The notes beneath the pieces are model-generated. The model was not told the DNA's origin, searched no databases, and worked only from the letters and a program-made list of their open reading frames with translations. The position numbers and the translations under genes are program-made. Below are positions 1-9,191 of a stretch of DNA of 64,000 nucleotides, piece after piece. The stretch covers positions 682,001 to 746,000 of the forward strand of contig NZ_JAIOAO010000001.1 of assembly GCF_021190955.1 (NCBI RefSeq). The letters run 5' to 3'. The stretch is from Parachryseolinea silvisoli. GTDB taxonomy: Bacteria > Bacteroidota > Bacteroidia > Cytophagales > Cyclobacteriaceae. Position 1 is the stretch's first letter, and every line of letters starts with the position of its first letter.

Positions 1-924
1 TTATGTCAGCGCGGCCTCCAGACCCCGGATAAGTTCTGTGTGCTTGTTCGGATTGGTTGCAGCGAGCCTCTGCATATTCTGAAGTTTCCATTTCACGGCG
101 GGCAGGTGCTGCAGGTCGTCCATTTTGATAAGTTCCCAGGCCGGCGTTGTTTGCTTAAAGCTCAACAGAAACTTTTTATCATTGGGCGTAAGGGATCTCT
201 TCATTCCGGCGATCAGTTCCTCGCGGACCTGCACGTAATTCTCGTACGTGAAATCATCGGACGTCATGCCCTTGAATTGCAGTTCGAATGTTGCCTCCTG
301 GTCCAGCCGATGCGGTTGTAGCAGTTCCTGCATCGGTCTGTAGTGGCTCAATAAAAACATCAAAAAGCCATTTTTTATCTGTTCGGTAATTCCTTCGTTC
401 TTCAGCAAGTGATAAACATCAAACAGGTCGCGGGGGTGTTGCCGATCCAGCGCCGCACAGATTTTCCCGCCGTATAGTTCTTCGATCGCGACGACTTTAA
501 TGGCGGCAAATTTTTCAAATTCTTTCTGCACCACGTCGGTTACGGGTAGTAGTTTTTCCGGAAATAAAACACCCCGCGTCGTTGTATTCACTTCAATTTT
601 CACATGGGCCTCGGGCGTCTGGCAGTTTAGCTTAACATCCTGGCCCTGTCCTTCCGGCACGCGGGAAATTGAAATAGGTTTCAACGCTACCGTAAGTCGC
701 TCTGTGATTCGATCCAGTGCCGCGGCAATATTTTGCAGGGCCGTGGCTCGATCATCCTGCCAGCGGGTATAGGTCAAATCAATATCGACGGATAATCGCG
801 GCATATTGCGGATAAACAGATTGATGGCTGTGCCGCCTTTGAGCGCGAGATTTTCTTCCCGTGCCACGTGGGGCAATATCCTGAGCAATAAATCAACCTG
901 CGCCTTATATCTTTCTTGTATCAT
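1..924 (-). CDS. AbiEii/AbiGii-type nucleotidyltransferase toxin
   Basis: This 307-residue protein is the toxin half of an AbiE-like (type IV) toxin-antitoxin pair. It has the nucleotidyltransferase fold signature: GG at residues 30-31 followed by a DID metal-binding pair at 47-49, a further acidic residue in KIEVN near 111, and the family's IEELYGGKICAALDR...RDLFDVYHLL block at about 147-173. Known AbiEii proteins are NTP transferases that stop growth when not restrained. Its ATG overlaps the stop codon of the upstream antitoxin gene by four bases (ATGA), so the two are probably translationally coupled. The stop codon lies at position 1-3, so the gene is complete. Family assignment is strong; the biological trigger (phage or maintenance) cannot be read from the sequence. 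Confidence 0.9.
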   Translation of the reverse strand: MIQERYKAQVDLLLRILPHVAREENLALKGGTAINLFIRNMPRLSVDIDLTYTRWQDDRATALQNIAAALDRITERLTVALKPISISRVPEGQGQDVKLNCQTPEAHVKIEVNTTTRGVLFPEKLLPVTDVVQKEFEKFAAIKVVAIEELYGGKICAALDRQHPRDLFDVYHLLKNEGITEQIKNGFLMFLLSHYRPMQELLQPHRLDQEATFELQFKGMTSDDFTYENYVQVREELIAGMKRSLTPNDKKFLLSFKQTTPAWELIKMDDLQHLPAVKWKLQNMQRLAATNPNKHTELIRGLEAALT

Positions 925-1733
925 ACTGTCAGGAGTTCTGGCGGAAGATTTATTTGGAATTGAGCATTGTACCGGCCACCCTTTACGATACTTCTGTCAC
1001 CCTTCCCTAAATCGATCTTTAGCTGATCGACGAAGTGCAGCCATTGGTGTTGCGCCTTGGTGGCCATAAACAAAAACAACCGCTTCACTTTGACGGACGA
1101 GCATGCTTCGAGCAGTTCCTGCACCAATGCCGGCCGTAAGTTGGAAAGTCCCTCCATGAGGTGGTAACACTCTACTAAGTCCATTTTATCGGGCGCCAGG
1201 TATAAGCACTCCAACATCGCGCGTTCGGGGCCGGCGATCGTTATGGAGTAGCCGAGTTCCGCATGTTCTTTCAGGCCTATATCTTCGGGCAGGAATGAGG
1301 ACTGTATATTCTGAATTTTCTGGCCGGAAAAAAAATCATTGAACCACTTCGGCAGTGCGGTATTGCGGGGAGAAAAAAGCCATATCTGTTCCTTGCCCAT
1401 TCTGAGGTAATGGCTTTGTCCCTGCCAGGCCAGCGCGGTCGGGCCGCCCACATGAATTTTTTCGTTCGCCTGGCGCTGGATCGCATATAACCCCCCGGTC
1501 CAAATGACTGGATCCCCCGGGCGCTTATATGCTCCCGGGCCTATTGTTCCCAGCCAACCGCTTTTCTTATAGCGCTTTTGAAGGTCACGCGATATTCCCA
1601 GCGTTTCGAGCCACTTGGCGAGCAGGACCGTGCCCGGCTGGTGCAGCGTCAGCAGTTTCTTTATTTTTGACTCATTTTCGGTACCCACAGTACCAAAATC
1701 CGAATTTTTATACTGAAAACCAATCCAGCGCAT
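921..1733 (-). CDS. AbiEi-family antitoxin/transcriptional regulator
   Basis: This 270-residue protein lies directly upstream of the AbiEii-type toxin and overlaps it by four bases. The N-terminal part (about residues 24-75, with LLAKWLETLGISRDLQKRYKKSGWL and then GPGAYKRPGDP) looks like the AbiEi winged-helix region; the rest matches the length and hydrophobic pattern of the C-terminal antitoxin domain. AbiEi proteins neutralise the toxin and repress their own operon by binding inverted repeats. Such repeats are visible at 1680-1694 and 1752-1766. The ATG at 1733 gives the longest protein, but a GTG at 1688, inside the first repeat, is a credible alternative start that would remove 15 residues. 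Confidence 0.85.
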   Translation of the reverse strand: MRWIGFQYKNSDFGTVGTENESKIKKLLTLHQPGTVLLAKWLETLGISRDLQKRYKKSGWLGTIGPGAYKRPGDPVIWTGGLYAIQRQANEKIHVGGPTALAWQGQSHYLRMGKEQIWLFSPRNTALPKWFNDFFSGQKIQNIQSSFLPEDIGLKEHAELGYSITIAGPERAMLECLYLAPDKMDLVECYHLMEGLSNLRPALVQELLEACSSVKVKRLFLFMATKAQHQWLHFVDQLKIDLGKGDRSIVKGGRYNAQFQINLPPELLTV

Positions 1734-1766
1734 TAAAATTGTTCGATTTTAGGAACTAAAAGTACC
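1680..1766. promoter_or_regulatory. Two inverted repeats, probable AbiEi operators
   Basis: GGTAC-N5-GTACC lies at 1680-1694 and GGAAC-N5-GTACC at 1752-1766. Both have the same arm length and the same 5-base spacer, and both are flanked by A/T runs. They straddle the 5' end of the antitoxin gene. AbiEi proteins are known to autoregulate through paired inverted repeats in their promoters, so these are the natural operator candidates. The function is inferred from layout only. Confidence 0.5.
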
Positions 1767-2273
1767 GAAATTCAAATATTTTTAATGCCCCTTTATTCGG
1801 CGTGTGATAGGAATGTGTTGCACCAGTCAACCTGATAAATTCATGTCGTACGATAGGGGGCTTGCGGCCCTATAATGATTTCCGGCGTCTCTGCCGTCAA
1901 GTGCTATACTTAATCCAGTTGATCGGTATCGCCATAAGATCATGGAGTATGTGCATAACCACAAAAATCACATGCTGGTGTTTATCGACATAGCCGACGA
2001 AAAAATTCTCATATTTTTATATATTAACCCCCATATAGTATACAGACCCCTCTATGATTGCCTGAAACCTAAATCTCAATCATAGACGCCATGAGGCCAT
2101 TTTTTAATTATTTCGTTATCCCCTCTCTTCTTCGTAGTCACTTTGTTACGGCATTGCCACTGTATCGCTACGGCACATAACGCCATCGTTACTGCTTTTA
2201 CTTTTTAACTCTTACCCGGCTGACCAACCGGAAGTTAAACCGTTTGGTCGCCGTTGTTGGGATCTACCGTTAA
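1767..2273. other. Intergenic region, no clear gene
   Basis: About 500 bases separate the AbiE pair from the next gene. A 47-codon plus-strand open frame starts at 1942, but it has no recognisable domain or ribosome-binding context and may be chance or a gene remnant. The stretch around 2000-2040 is very AT-rich and could hold a promoter. I see no RNA gene. Confidence 0.4.
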
Positions 2274-2285
2274 TTGTCACGAACG

Positions 2286-3307
2286 ATGGAAATTTATATA
2301 CAAATGGCCGGTGGCCCCTTGCCGGCCTTGCGAAAGATTGTGGAAGATGTTGGCTCATTACACTATGCACTGACGCAGTTAGCCGACAGTCCCGCCGATG
2401 GCGATTCTGTCTTTGAACAAGCAATCGACACCCTCGACGAATTCTTTGACCGCGTCCACATGGAGCTTTACCTGGACTACCGCGGCCAGCATGAAGAGCA
2501 TGCGCGAGGCACCTACCTTGCCCTTTGTCAGTACACCGTTCTGCAACTAACCGGCCACCTGCTGCGCTATACCCAGCCAGACCAACTATACGGCACACCT
2601 TCGCACAGCACCTGGACCGACAAGTGTTGCCGGCATATTTACCGGGCACTGGACGGCCTTCTCGCCTATACTGTCACATTAGCGGGCGGAAAGATCGACC
2701 CCGCTCTGCCCGTGCCGCGTTCGGTACGCCCCCTGCTACAAGAGATACTCCTGCATGATCTTGACTCCCTTCAGGCACGGCTTGACGCCATGCAGGTCAG
2801 CTCACAGCTGGTGGAGATCGCGCTCGCACCCTTTCACGCACTGCGCCACGACGCCATTGTCACCTTACACACCCTGCGCTACCAGCGCAGCATCATACAA
2901 GTGCTAATCGCCAAAGATTTTAACGCGCCGGCGTTTATCGACTACTGTCAGCAGATGTTTCGAGGACAACCCGAAACTATTCCACAGACTACCACGCAGG
3001 CGTTACATCCCCATCTGCCCAGCGCACGGGAACAACTCGCGAAGCGACCCGGGCAGCCGCCGCCCGAACAGCAGCAACGAGACCTACAGACGATGAAGAT
3101 GCAGAGGATGGCGATGAGATCGTATCCAGCGACAGCTTTCTCAGCTGGATCTCGCCGCGCGTGCTGGGTGCGATTCTGTACGCAGCCTGGAAAGAAAATG
3201 TCATCCAATGGGGAAAAGATGATACCCAACTCTCCAAACGCGTCATGCTACAGCGGTCCATCCTGGCGCCGATAAAAGCAGAGTCTATTCGGCGGAGTCG
3301 AGGATAG
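2286..3307 (+). pseudogene. Unknown helical protein, frameshifted near the 3' end
   Basis: The frame starting at the ATG at 2286 encodes a Leu/His-rich, mostly helical protein of about 235 residues, to FIDYCQQMFRG. After about 2960-3080 this frame becomes low-complexity and Arg/Pro/Gln-rich. From about 3086 the codons in the -1 frame look natural instead: an acidic linker, then SWISPRVLGAILYAAWKENV and VMLQRSILAPIKAESIRRS, ending at the TAG at 3305-3307. This points to a single-base frameshift in the linker, either real or a sequencing error. I do not recognise the family. A TTG at 2274 would add four residues. The broken state and position beside an AbiE pair suggest accessory DNA. Confidence 0.55.
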
Positions 3308-3852
3308 CATGAAGTAAGAAATTGAATAAGTGCATCTCGGACTGTCCACTCCATCTAATTCAGTTCTGGCTGGAAACGCTGTAACCCGTGGTTAATCCCA
3401 TGGACTAAAGATCAAAGTGTGCGCATCTGCCTCAGGTCTTAGCCCTTCTATTTACACCTCTCTACTCCTCGCGCTTCTTCACCACTGCCAGGCTAATAGC
3501 CGTCATTGCCCCAGCGGTCGCCACTAGATAATCCACAATATTTTCAAGACTGCCCGTGCGTGGTGTTAAAATTTGATGCGTGTACACTTTTCAACACTGT
3601 GGTATAAGAATCCCCCGTACATTATTCCATAAAACATAAACCGTTCTAAAATCGAGACCACAACTTATTATACTTCACAAGTACTTTGTCGACACCAGAT
3701 TCTTCACCTCTTATACACTTTTGTATGGACTTATTGTTACGATTTTGGTAGTATTGTTTTATCATTTGATACTCTTTAGCGTATCCAAATTAAATCTGCG
3801 TGAAGTTCTGGTCACATTCACCAACAACAAGCGGCTCTTACAGTATTACTTT
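3308..3852. other. Intergenic region with a possible gene remnant
   Basis: Roughly 550 bases lie between the frameshifted gene and the sigma factor. The only protein-like content I see is a 41-residue minus-strand frame at 3462-3587 (listed separately). An open frame runs into the sigma gene from 3721, but its first 44 residues are not sigma-like. The promoter of the sigma/anti-sigma pair should lie here; no convincing Bacteroidota -33/-7 pair could be fixed. Confidence 0.4.
3462..3587 (-). pseudogene. Possible 3' remnant encoding a membrane-helix tail
   Basis: A 41-residue minus-strand frame opens with GTG at 3587, just after a stop codon, and ends TAG at 3462-3464. Its residues look like a real protein end: PRTGSLENIVDYLVATAG, then a hydrophobic stretch and a KKREE tail, as in a C-terminal transmembrane helix with a positive cytoplasmic end. 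It could be the remnant of a deleted gene or a very small membrane protein. No family is recognised. Confidence 0.3.
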
Positions 3853-4455
3853 ATGATAAATGGAACTGAAGAAAAGGCGATGCTGACATCACTTGCAAAA
3901 GGTAGTAGATTAGCCTTTAAGCAGGTCTTCGATCTCTATTACACAAGTGTGTTCACATACGCTCGAAAATATCTCCATTCAACTGAAGAGGCAGAGGAAG
4001 CTACCCAAGATGTTTTTATTCGGATATGGACTAAGCGGGCATACTTAGCTGACGTTGACAACTTCAGCACATATCTGTTTTCAGTGAAAAAGAACATCAT
4101 GGCAAGAAGGCTGAAAAATTTGGTTCTAAATACGTATCTGGGTGAAGACAATGTAATCGAACTTCTATCAGATCGAAGCGCGGATGACGAAATTCGGACA
4201 ACACAAGCTACTGCTGCTTATGACCACGCACTCCAAACCTTACCACCATACCAGTTGAGAGTATATACCATGGTGAAAGAGCAAGAAATGACTTACGAAC
4301 AGGTCGGCAACGAATTAAACATTAGCACCAATACTGTAAAATTCCACATGAAGGAAGCTTTTCGTTTTTTACGGCAACGGCTGAAGCCATTCACTCCCCT
4401 CGTAGCATTGTTAGCTCCAAACTTTGTTTCTATACTCCGCTCATTCACCCGGTAA
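3853..4455 (+). CDS. ECF sigma-70 family RNA polymerase sigma factor
   Basis: This is a roughly 200-residue extracytoplasmic-function sigma factor. Region 2 is visible in FDLYYTSVFTYARKYLHSTEE and EATQDVFIRIWTKR; region 4 is the C-terminal helix-turn-helix in MTYEQVGNELNISTNTVKFH. The ATG at 3853 is preferred because homologues begin about 15 residues before the LAFKQVFDLYY segment; the frame stays open upstream to 3721 but that extension is hydrophobic and atypical. The next gene is a FecR anti-sigma factor and then susC/susD, the usual Bacteroidota arrangement in which outer-membrane substrate binding activates the sigma factor through FecR. Confidence 0.92.
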   Translation: MINGTEEKAMLTSLAKGSRLAFKQVFDLYYTSVFTYARKYLHSTEEAEEATQDVFIRIWTKRAYLADVDNFSTYLFSVKKNIMARRLKNLVLNTYLGEDNVIELLSDRSADDEIRTTQATAAYDHALQTLPPYQLRVYTMVKEQEMTYEQVGNELNISTNTVKFHMKEAFRFLRQRLKPFTPLVALLAPNFVSILRSFTR

Positions 4456-4642
4456 TAGGAAACAACAACACACTGGTAACGTTAGCACAAATATATTTCA
4501 TATTGTCACTACCCTTGAAAGGGTGCTAGGTATCTACCCAAGTAAGTGTAGGTATATAGGAAAACCGAAAGTACGTTTTTTTGGAGTAGCCGACGCTTTT
4601 CCATTTTATGCTTATCGGGATCACAGAACATTACAAACCATT

Positions 4643-5623
4643 ATGCCAAAAAACCTAGAAACGTTACTTAAACGTTGGAAACAAGGAGAGATCACTAATA
4701 AAGAATTAGCGATCCTAAAAGATATGCTTCATTCCCAAAAGCACCAAGGTGAATATCTGGAAATATTAGAAGGTATGGAGGGAAGCGATCAATTCTCAGC
4801 CGAGGCTGACAAGAGCTATGAAAAAACATACCAATCATTAGTGGCACAGATCGATTCGACCGAAAGAAATCACAATTTTAAACTGACACGAGTAGCCGCT
4901 GTTGCCGCATCGATTGCGTTAGTGTTAGCGGTTACACTATGGTCACTACGTTCAACACAGCTTTTAGTAGACTATCATGACATTGCCAAGGTAGAGTTTA
5001 CCGGGAAGCAATATATTAAACTACCTGACGGTACTGCCGTAATTCTAAACGACAGCAGCTACCTGGTTTACGATAGTGGAAGTTTTGGAGCTGCCACTCG
5101 TGAGGTTAGGCTTATCGGAGAGGCCTACTTTGATGTAGCGCACAATTCTGAAAGACCATTCATTGTTCACACGCAGGAAGTGTCTACGACTGTATTAGGA
5201 ACTGCCTTTAATATCAAGGCCTTAAATCAAAAATCGGAAATCGTTGTGACCGTGACCAGAGGACAAGTTAGAGTCGGAAATACAGAAAAGGTTTTTGATT
5301 ATCTACTACCTGATGAGTCACTCACGATAAATTCTCAAACGTTCAGCTATTCAAAGCACTCGGTTCAAGCTGAAAATGTAGTTGCCTGGAAATCCAGCAT
5401 GCTGATTATGGATAATGTCTCTATGCTCGATGCAGCGAAAATACTTTCGGAACATTTCAATACAAAAATTAAGATTAGCGAGTCACTTGATAGCTGCCGT
5501 GTCACCGCATACTTCACAAAAGGAGAATCGCTTGAGCAGGTATTGGACATTATCAGTTTGTCAAAAAACGGAAACTATGAAATGAAAAAGGGGTCGGCCT
5601 CCATTGCAGGCACCTGCGAGTAA
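4643..5623 (+). CDS. FecR-family anti-sigma factor
   Basis: This 326-residue inner-membrane anti-sigma factor has a cytoplasmic N-terminal domain (about residues 1-80, from MPKNLETLLKRWKQGEIT), one membrane helix (VAAVAASIALVLAVTLWSL), and a periplasmic FecR domain with the family pattern KLPDGTAVILNDSSYLVY...VRLIGEAYFDVAH...PFIVHT...VLGTAFNIKA. The C-terminal part resembles the FecR-associated STN-like domain. The frame is open upstream to 4424, but the family start fits the ATG at 4643. It lies between the ECF sigma gene and susC and should hold the sigma factor inactive until the SusC STN domain signals. Confidence 0.92.
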   Translation: MPKNLETLLKRWKQGEITNKELAILKDMLHSQKHQGEYLEILEGMEGSDQFSAEADKSYEKTYQSLVAQIDSTERNHNFKLTRVAAVAASIALVLAVTLWSLRSTQLLVDYHDIAKVEFTGKQYIKLPDGTAVILNDSSYLVYDSGSFGAATREVRLIGEAYFDVAHNSERPFIVHTQEVSTTVLGTAFNIKALNQKSEIVVTVTRGQVRVGNTEKVFDYLLPDESLTINSQTFSYSKHSVQAENVVAWKSSMLIMDNVSMLDAAKILSEHFNTKIKISESLDSCRVTAYFTKGESLEQVLDIISLSKNGNYEMKKGSASIAGTCE

Positions 5624-5733
5624 ACACGTTTATAATAACTAACCTAAAAACCTATGCAAGACACTACAACCAAAAACAAAGACGGAACATAAGCTTTTTT
5701 TTCATACGCACGCTGCCTGAAACGGCAATAAAA

Positions 5734-5761
5734 AAAGACCACCCTTGCAGGGGTGATCTTT
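5734..5761 (+). terminator. Hairpin between fecR and susC
   Basis: AAAGACCACCC and GGGTGATCTTT form an 11-bp stem with one mismatch around a 6-base TTGCAG loop, preceded by an A-run. It sits in the 186-base gap between fecR and susC. It could end the sigma/anti-sigma transcript or attenuate read-through into susC. Confidence 0.6.
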
Positions 5762-5809
5762 CAAGTGCTTTAGTACCAGTATATATCCAACACTAAAACA
5801 TTCAAAAGT

Positions 5810-8800
5810 ATGAAAAAGATCCTACTTCCCGTAGTAGGGCGTAGCTTACTAACGGGTATGCTATCCAACTCGAAAATTCGATTTCTAATGAGAGCGTCAG
5901 TCGTAATTTGGTTATCAATGGCAATCAGCCTTCAACTAGCTGCCTTTGCTACAAATGGTCAGGGACTTGACAACGAAATTATATTAGAACTTAAACACAC
6001 CACATTATCCGAAGCCCTCAGAATCATACAGAACAAGACGGACATTCCAATGGTGTATGCGCCTGACTTGGTGACCGGGGATCATGACATTAGTCTTTCC
6101 AAAGAAAAGCGAACAGTAAGAGCTATCCTGGAAATTATACTCAAAGGTACAGACATTACATATGTCGAACGAGACAATGCAATAGTTCTGCGCAGGAAAT
6201 TCAAGGTAACTTCAGCGACAGCTGACGGGTCGGCGTCAGCTTCAGCACCTCCGTTTACTGTGTCTGGTAAAATAACAGATGCTGGAAGTGGAGAGGCGTT
6301 AGCTGGAGTCAATATAATTGTCAAAGGCACCACACGTGGAGCAAATTCGGATGCTATGGGTTCCTACACCATCGAAGTAAGCGAAATTGAAACTCTCGTA
6401 TTTTCTTTTATTGGGTTCAAAACGATTGAAGTTGTGGTGGGAAATCGCACCGCTATTGATGTGAGCATGATTCAAGATGCCACTGCTCTTAAAGAAGTTC
6501 AAATAATTTCAACAAACTACTTTTCAACAACCAAGGAAAAATCCACGATGAACATATCTAAAGTGGATGGAAAGGAAATTGAACACCAACCTGTTACATC
6601 TTTGATGAATGCACTCATTGGCCGTATGCCCGGTGTAGATATCACCCCCATAAATGGTCAGCCGGGAGCAGCTTCACAAATACAGATTAGAGGCATAAAC
6701 AGTTTAACCGGAGTCGGTTCCTATCCCCTTTATGTAATCGACGGCGTCCAAATTGAATCTCGCCCATTAGACTCAAGCAGCCCAATATACAGTCAAGGGC
6801 TTGACCCGTTGAGTGGTCTAAGTCCCTCAAGTATAGAAAGTATTGAGGTATTGAAGGACGCTGCGGCTACAGCAATATACGGGTCACGGGGCGCAAATGG
6901 CGTGATACGAATAACTACAAATCGAGCAAAAGTGGGGGCGGTAAGGGCCGACATTGACCTGACGGCGTATACAGGCATTGGCCGCCTATCAAATAGAATG
7001 GATTTACTTAATTCGAAACAGTACCTAGCCATGAGGCAGGAAGCACTAAGGAATGCCGGAATAGTGCCTGACCCGAATAATTCATCTTATGCCGACATTG
7101 TTGGCATCTGGGATACCACAAGATATACAGACTGGCAAGATGTACTGTTAGGTGGCACATCAAAGATAAACGATTTACAAGGCAGTTACACTGCCGGAAA
7201 TCAAAATACTTCATTTCGAATCGGCGGGGGATATCACAAAGAAACAACAATTCTTCCAGGAGATGTATCGTACCAGCGTGGAACAGGCGACTTAAGCGTA
7301 AATCACCGGTCGCCAAACGGAAAGTTAGAAGTTGCTGGTGGTATAAATTTGGGTTGGACACACAATCAAAGCTACGGAAGCACCAACATGATGATAGCCG
7401 CCTTAAACCTTCCGCCTATCGCACCTAAGCTATATGATGACGATGGAACATTGAATTGGCAAATTCATAAGTATCCTGGATTCTCAACCAATACATGGAA
7501 CAATCCTCTGGCCGATCTGGAGAAGAAGTATACTAATAAATCAAATAGTGTCGTCACGAGTGGAACAATCAGTTACCAGCTGCTTACATGGATTAAACTA
7601 AAGAATATAGTATCCTACTCTCGTTTCGAAAACAACGAGTCAAGCATCAACCCATTAGCTGCTATGTCACCAACCATACGTCAGTATGACACTGGCTCAG
7701 CGTCATTCACTCGTAACAATAGGGAGTCAACTATGATTGAGCCCCAATTTCTTTTTGAAAAGTCTTTGGGCGATCATCACTTAAACGGAATCGTCGGCGG
7801 TACCTATCAGTCCAGTCGCACTATATACTCACTAATTACAGGCTTAGGATACCCAAGCGATGCATTGTTAGGTTCCATAAAAGGGGCGCAAAGAGTCCTA
7901 AATATCGCTGATGACAACAATCCATACAAGTATGTTTCAGGGTATGCGCACTTGGGTTACGATTTTAAGGGTAGGTACTTATTGGATCTGACCGCACGGC
8001 GTGACGGGTCGTCCCGCTTTGGACCGGGCAAACGCTACGGAACATTTGGGGCAGTGAGTGGTGGATGGATATTTTCGGACGAACCCTTTATCAAAGGTGG
8101 CCACATTCTTAGCTTTGGAAAAGTTAGAGGTAGCTACGGTATTACTGGAAACGATCAGATAGGGGATTATCAATACTTAAATACCTATGAGATCGTGTCA
8201 CCCGGGTATCAAACTGGTGTGAGCCTTAGACCATCTGCATTGTATAATCCTGACTTTGCCTGGGAGCAAACAACGAAGCTGGAAGTCGGCGTCGAGCTTT
8301 CATTCATTAGCAATAGAATTTCCTTAGAAGGTTCGTGGTATAACAACAGGTCGTCAAACCAGTTAATTAATTATAGATTAAGTGCAACCACGGGATTCGA
8401 TGGGGTTTTGCAAAATTTCGACGCAACAATTGAGAATAGGGGGTTTGAGTTAGTTGTTGCTACTAAAAATATCGTTCAGCCAAACTTTCGATGGTCAACT
8501 TCTTTCAACCTATCGATTCCCAGGAATGAGCTCATCTCCCTTCCCGGTATAGAGGATTCACCGTATTCTGAGACCTACAAAGTTGGAGAACCGCTTTCAA
8601 TACAACGCCTATACCGATACAAAGGAGTGAACGCCCAGACCGGGCTATTTGAGGTCGAAGATTTAAATGGGGACGGGAATTTCGATAACATGGATCGAGT
8701 CTTTATGAATCCCTTAGGACGAAGTTTGTATGGCGGCATAACTAACATCATTACGCTCAAAAGTTTCGAACTGACGTTTTTGCTTCAATACTCTAACAGT

Positions 8801-9181
8801 CCTATAACGAGCTACGGTTCTTTCGGCACTCCCGGAGGAACATCAAATCAACCTCTTGAAGTATTGAATAGATGGAAGACTGAAGGCGATAATAAGCCAT
8901 ATCAACAATTTCGGCCTTTTGAAACCAACGAATTTGCAAATGCTTTACAAAGTGATTTTGCTATAAGCGATGCAAAATTTATTCGTTTAAAAACGCTCAC
9001 TTTTAGTTATCAATTCAATAAAGACCTGTTAAACAAGGCTAACATTACTAATACGGTAATATTTCTACAGGCCCAGAACTTGCTAACATTTTCAAAATAC
9101 AAAGGTTGGGATCCCGAGACCGGAAACAGTGGCCTACCGCCATTGCGAATTATATCTCTTGGGTTGCAAGTTAAACTTTAA
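5810..9181 (+). CDS. SusC/RagA-type TonB-linked outer membrane importer
   Basis: At 1123 residues this is a full-length SusC-type TonB-dependent channel. It has an N-terminal export region (to about residue 48), a secretin/TonB N-terminal (STN) signalling domain at about 57-108, a carboxypeptidase-regulatory-like domain at about 149-235 (VSGKITDAGSGEALAGVNIIVKG), a plug domain with LYVIDGVQIE and IEVLKDAAATAIYGSRGANG (about 305-365), and a long beta-barrel. The STN domain marks it as a transducer that talks to the FecR protein encoded upstream. It pairs with the SusD protein 10 bases downstream. The adjacent secreted M16 peptidase suggests peptides rather than glycans as cargo, as in RagAB; no glycoside hydrolase is nearby. 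Confidence 0.95.
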   Translation: MKKILLPVVGRSLLTGMLSNSKIRFLMRASVVIWLSMAISLQLAAFATNGQGLDNEIILELKHTTLSEALRIIQNKTDIPMVYAPDLVTGDHDISLSKEKRTVRAILEIILKGTDITYVERDNAIVLRRKFKVTSATADGSASASAPPFTVSGKITDAGSGEALAGVNIIVKGTTRGANSDAMGSYTIEVSEIETLVFSFIGFKTIEVVVGNRTAIDVSMIQDATALKEVQIISTNYFSTTKEKSTMNISKVDGKEIEHQPVTSLMNALIGRMPGVDITPINGQPGAASQIQIRGINSLTGVGSYPLYVIDGVQIESRPLDSSSPIYSQGLDPLSGLSPSSIESIEVLKDAAATAIYGSRGANGVIRITTNRAKVGAVRADIDLTAYTGIGRLSNRMDLLNSKQYLAMRQEALRNAGIVPDPNNSSYADIVGIWDTTRYTDWQDVLLGGTSKINDLQGSYTAGNQNTSFRIGGGYHKETTILPGDVSYQRGTGDLSVNHRSPNGKLEVAGGINLGWTHNQSYGSTNMMIAALNLPPIAPKLYDDDGTLNWQIHKYPGFSTNTWNNPLADLEKKYTNKSNSVVTSGTISYQLLTWIKLKNIVSYSRFENNESSINPLAAMSPTIRQYDTGSASFTRNNRESTMIEPQFLFEKSLGDHHLNGIVGGTYQSSRTIYSLITGLGYPSDALLGSIKGAQRVLNIADDNNPYKYVSGYAHLGYDFKGRYLLDLTARRDGSSRFGPGKRYGTFGAVSGGWIFSDEPFIKGGHILSFGKVRGSYGITGNDQIGDYQYLNTYEIVSPGYQTGVSLRPSALYNPDFAWEQTTKLEVGVELSFISNRISLEGSWYNNRSSNQLINYRLSATTGFDGVLQNFDATIENRGFELVVATKNIVQPNFRWSTSFNLSIPRNELISLPGIEDSPYSETYKVGEPLSIQRLYRYKGVNAQTGLFEVEDLNGDGNFDNMDRVFMNPLGRSLYGGITNIITLKSFELTFLLQYSNSPITSYGSFGTPGGTSNQPLEVLNRWKTEGDNKPYQQFRPFETNEFANALQSDFAISDAKFIRLKTLTFSYQFNKDLLNKANITNTVIFLQAQNLLTFSKYKGWDPETGNSGLPPLRIISLGLQVKL

Positions 9182-9191
9182 CTAAACTACA

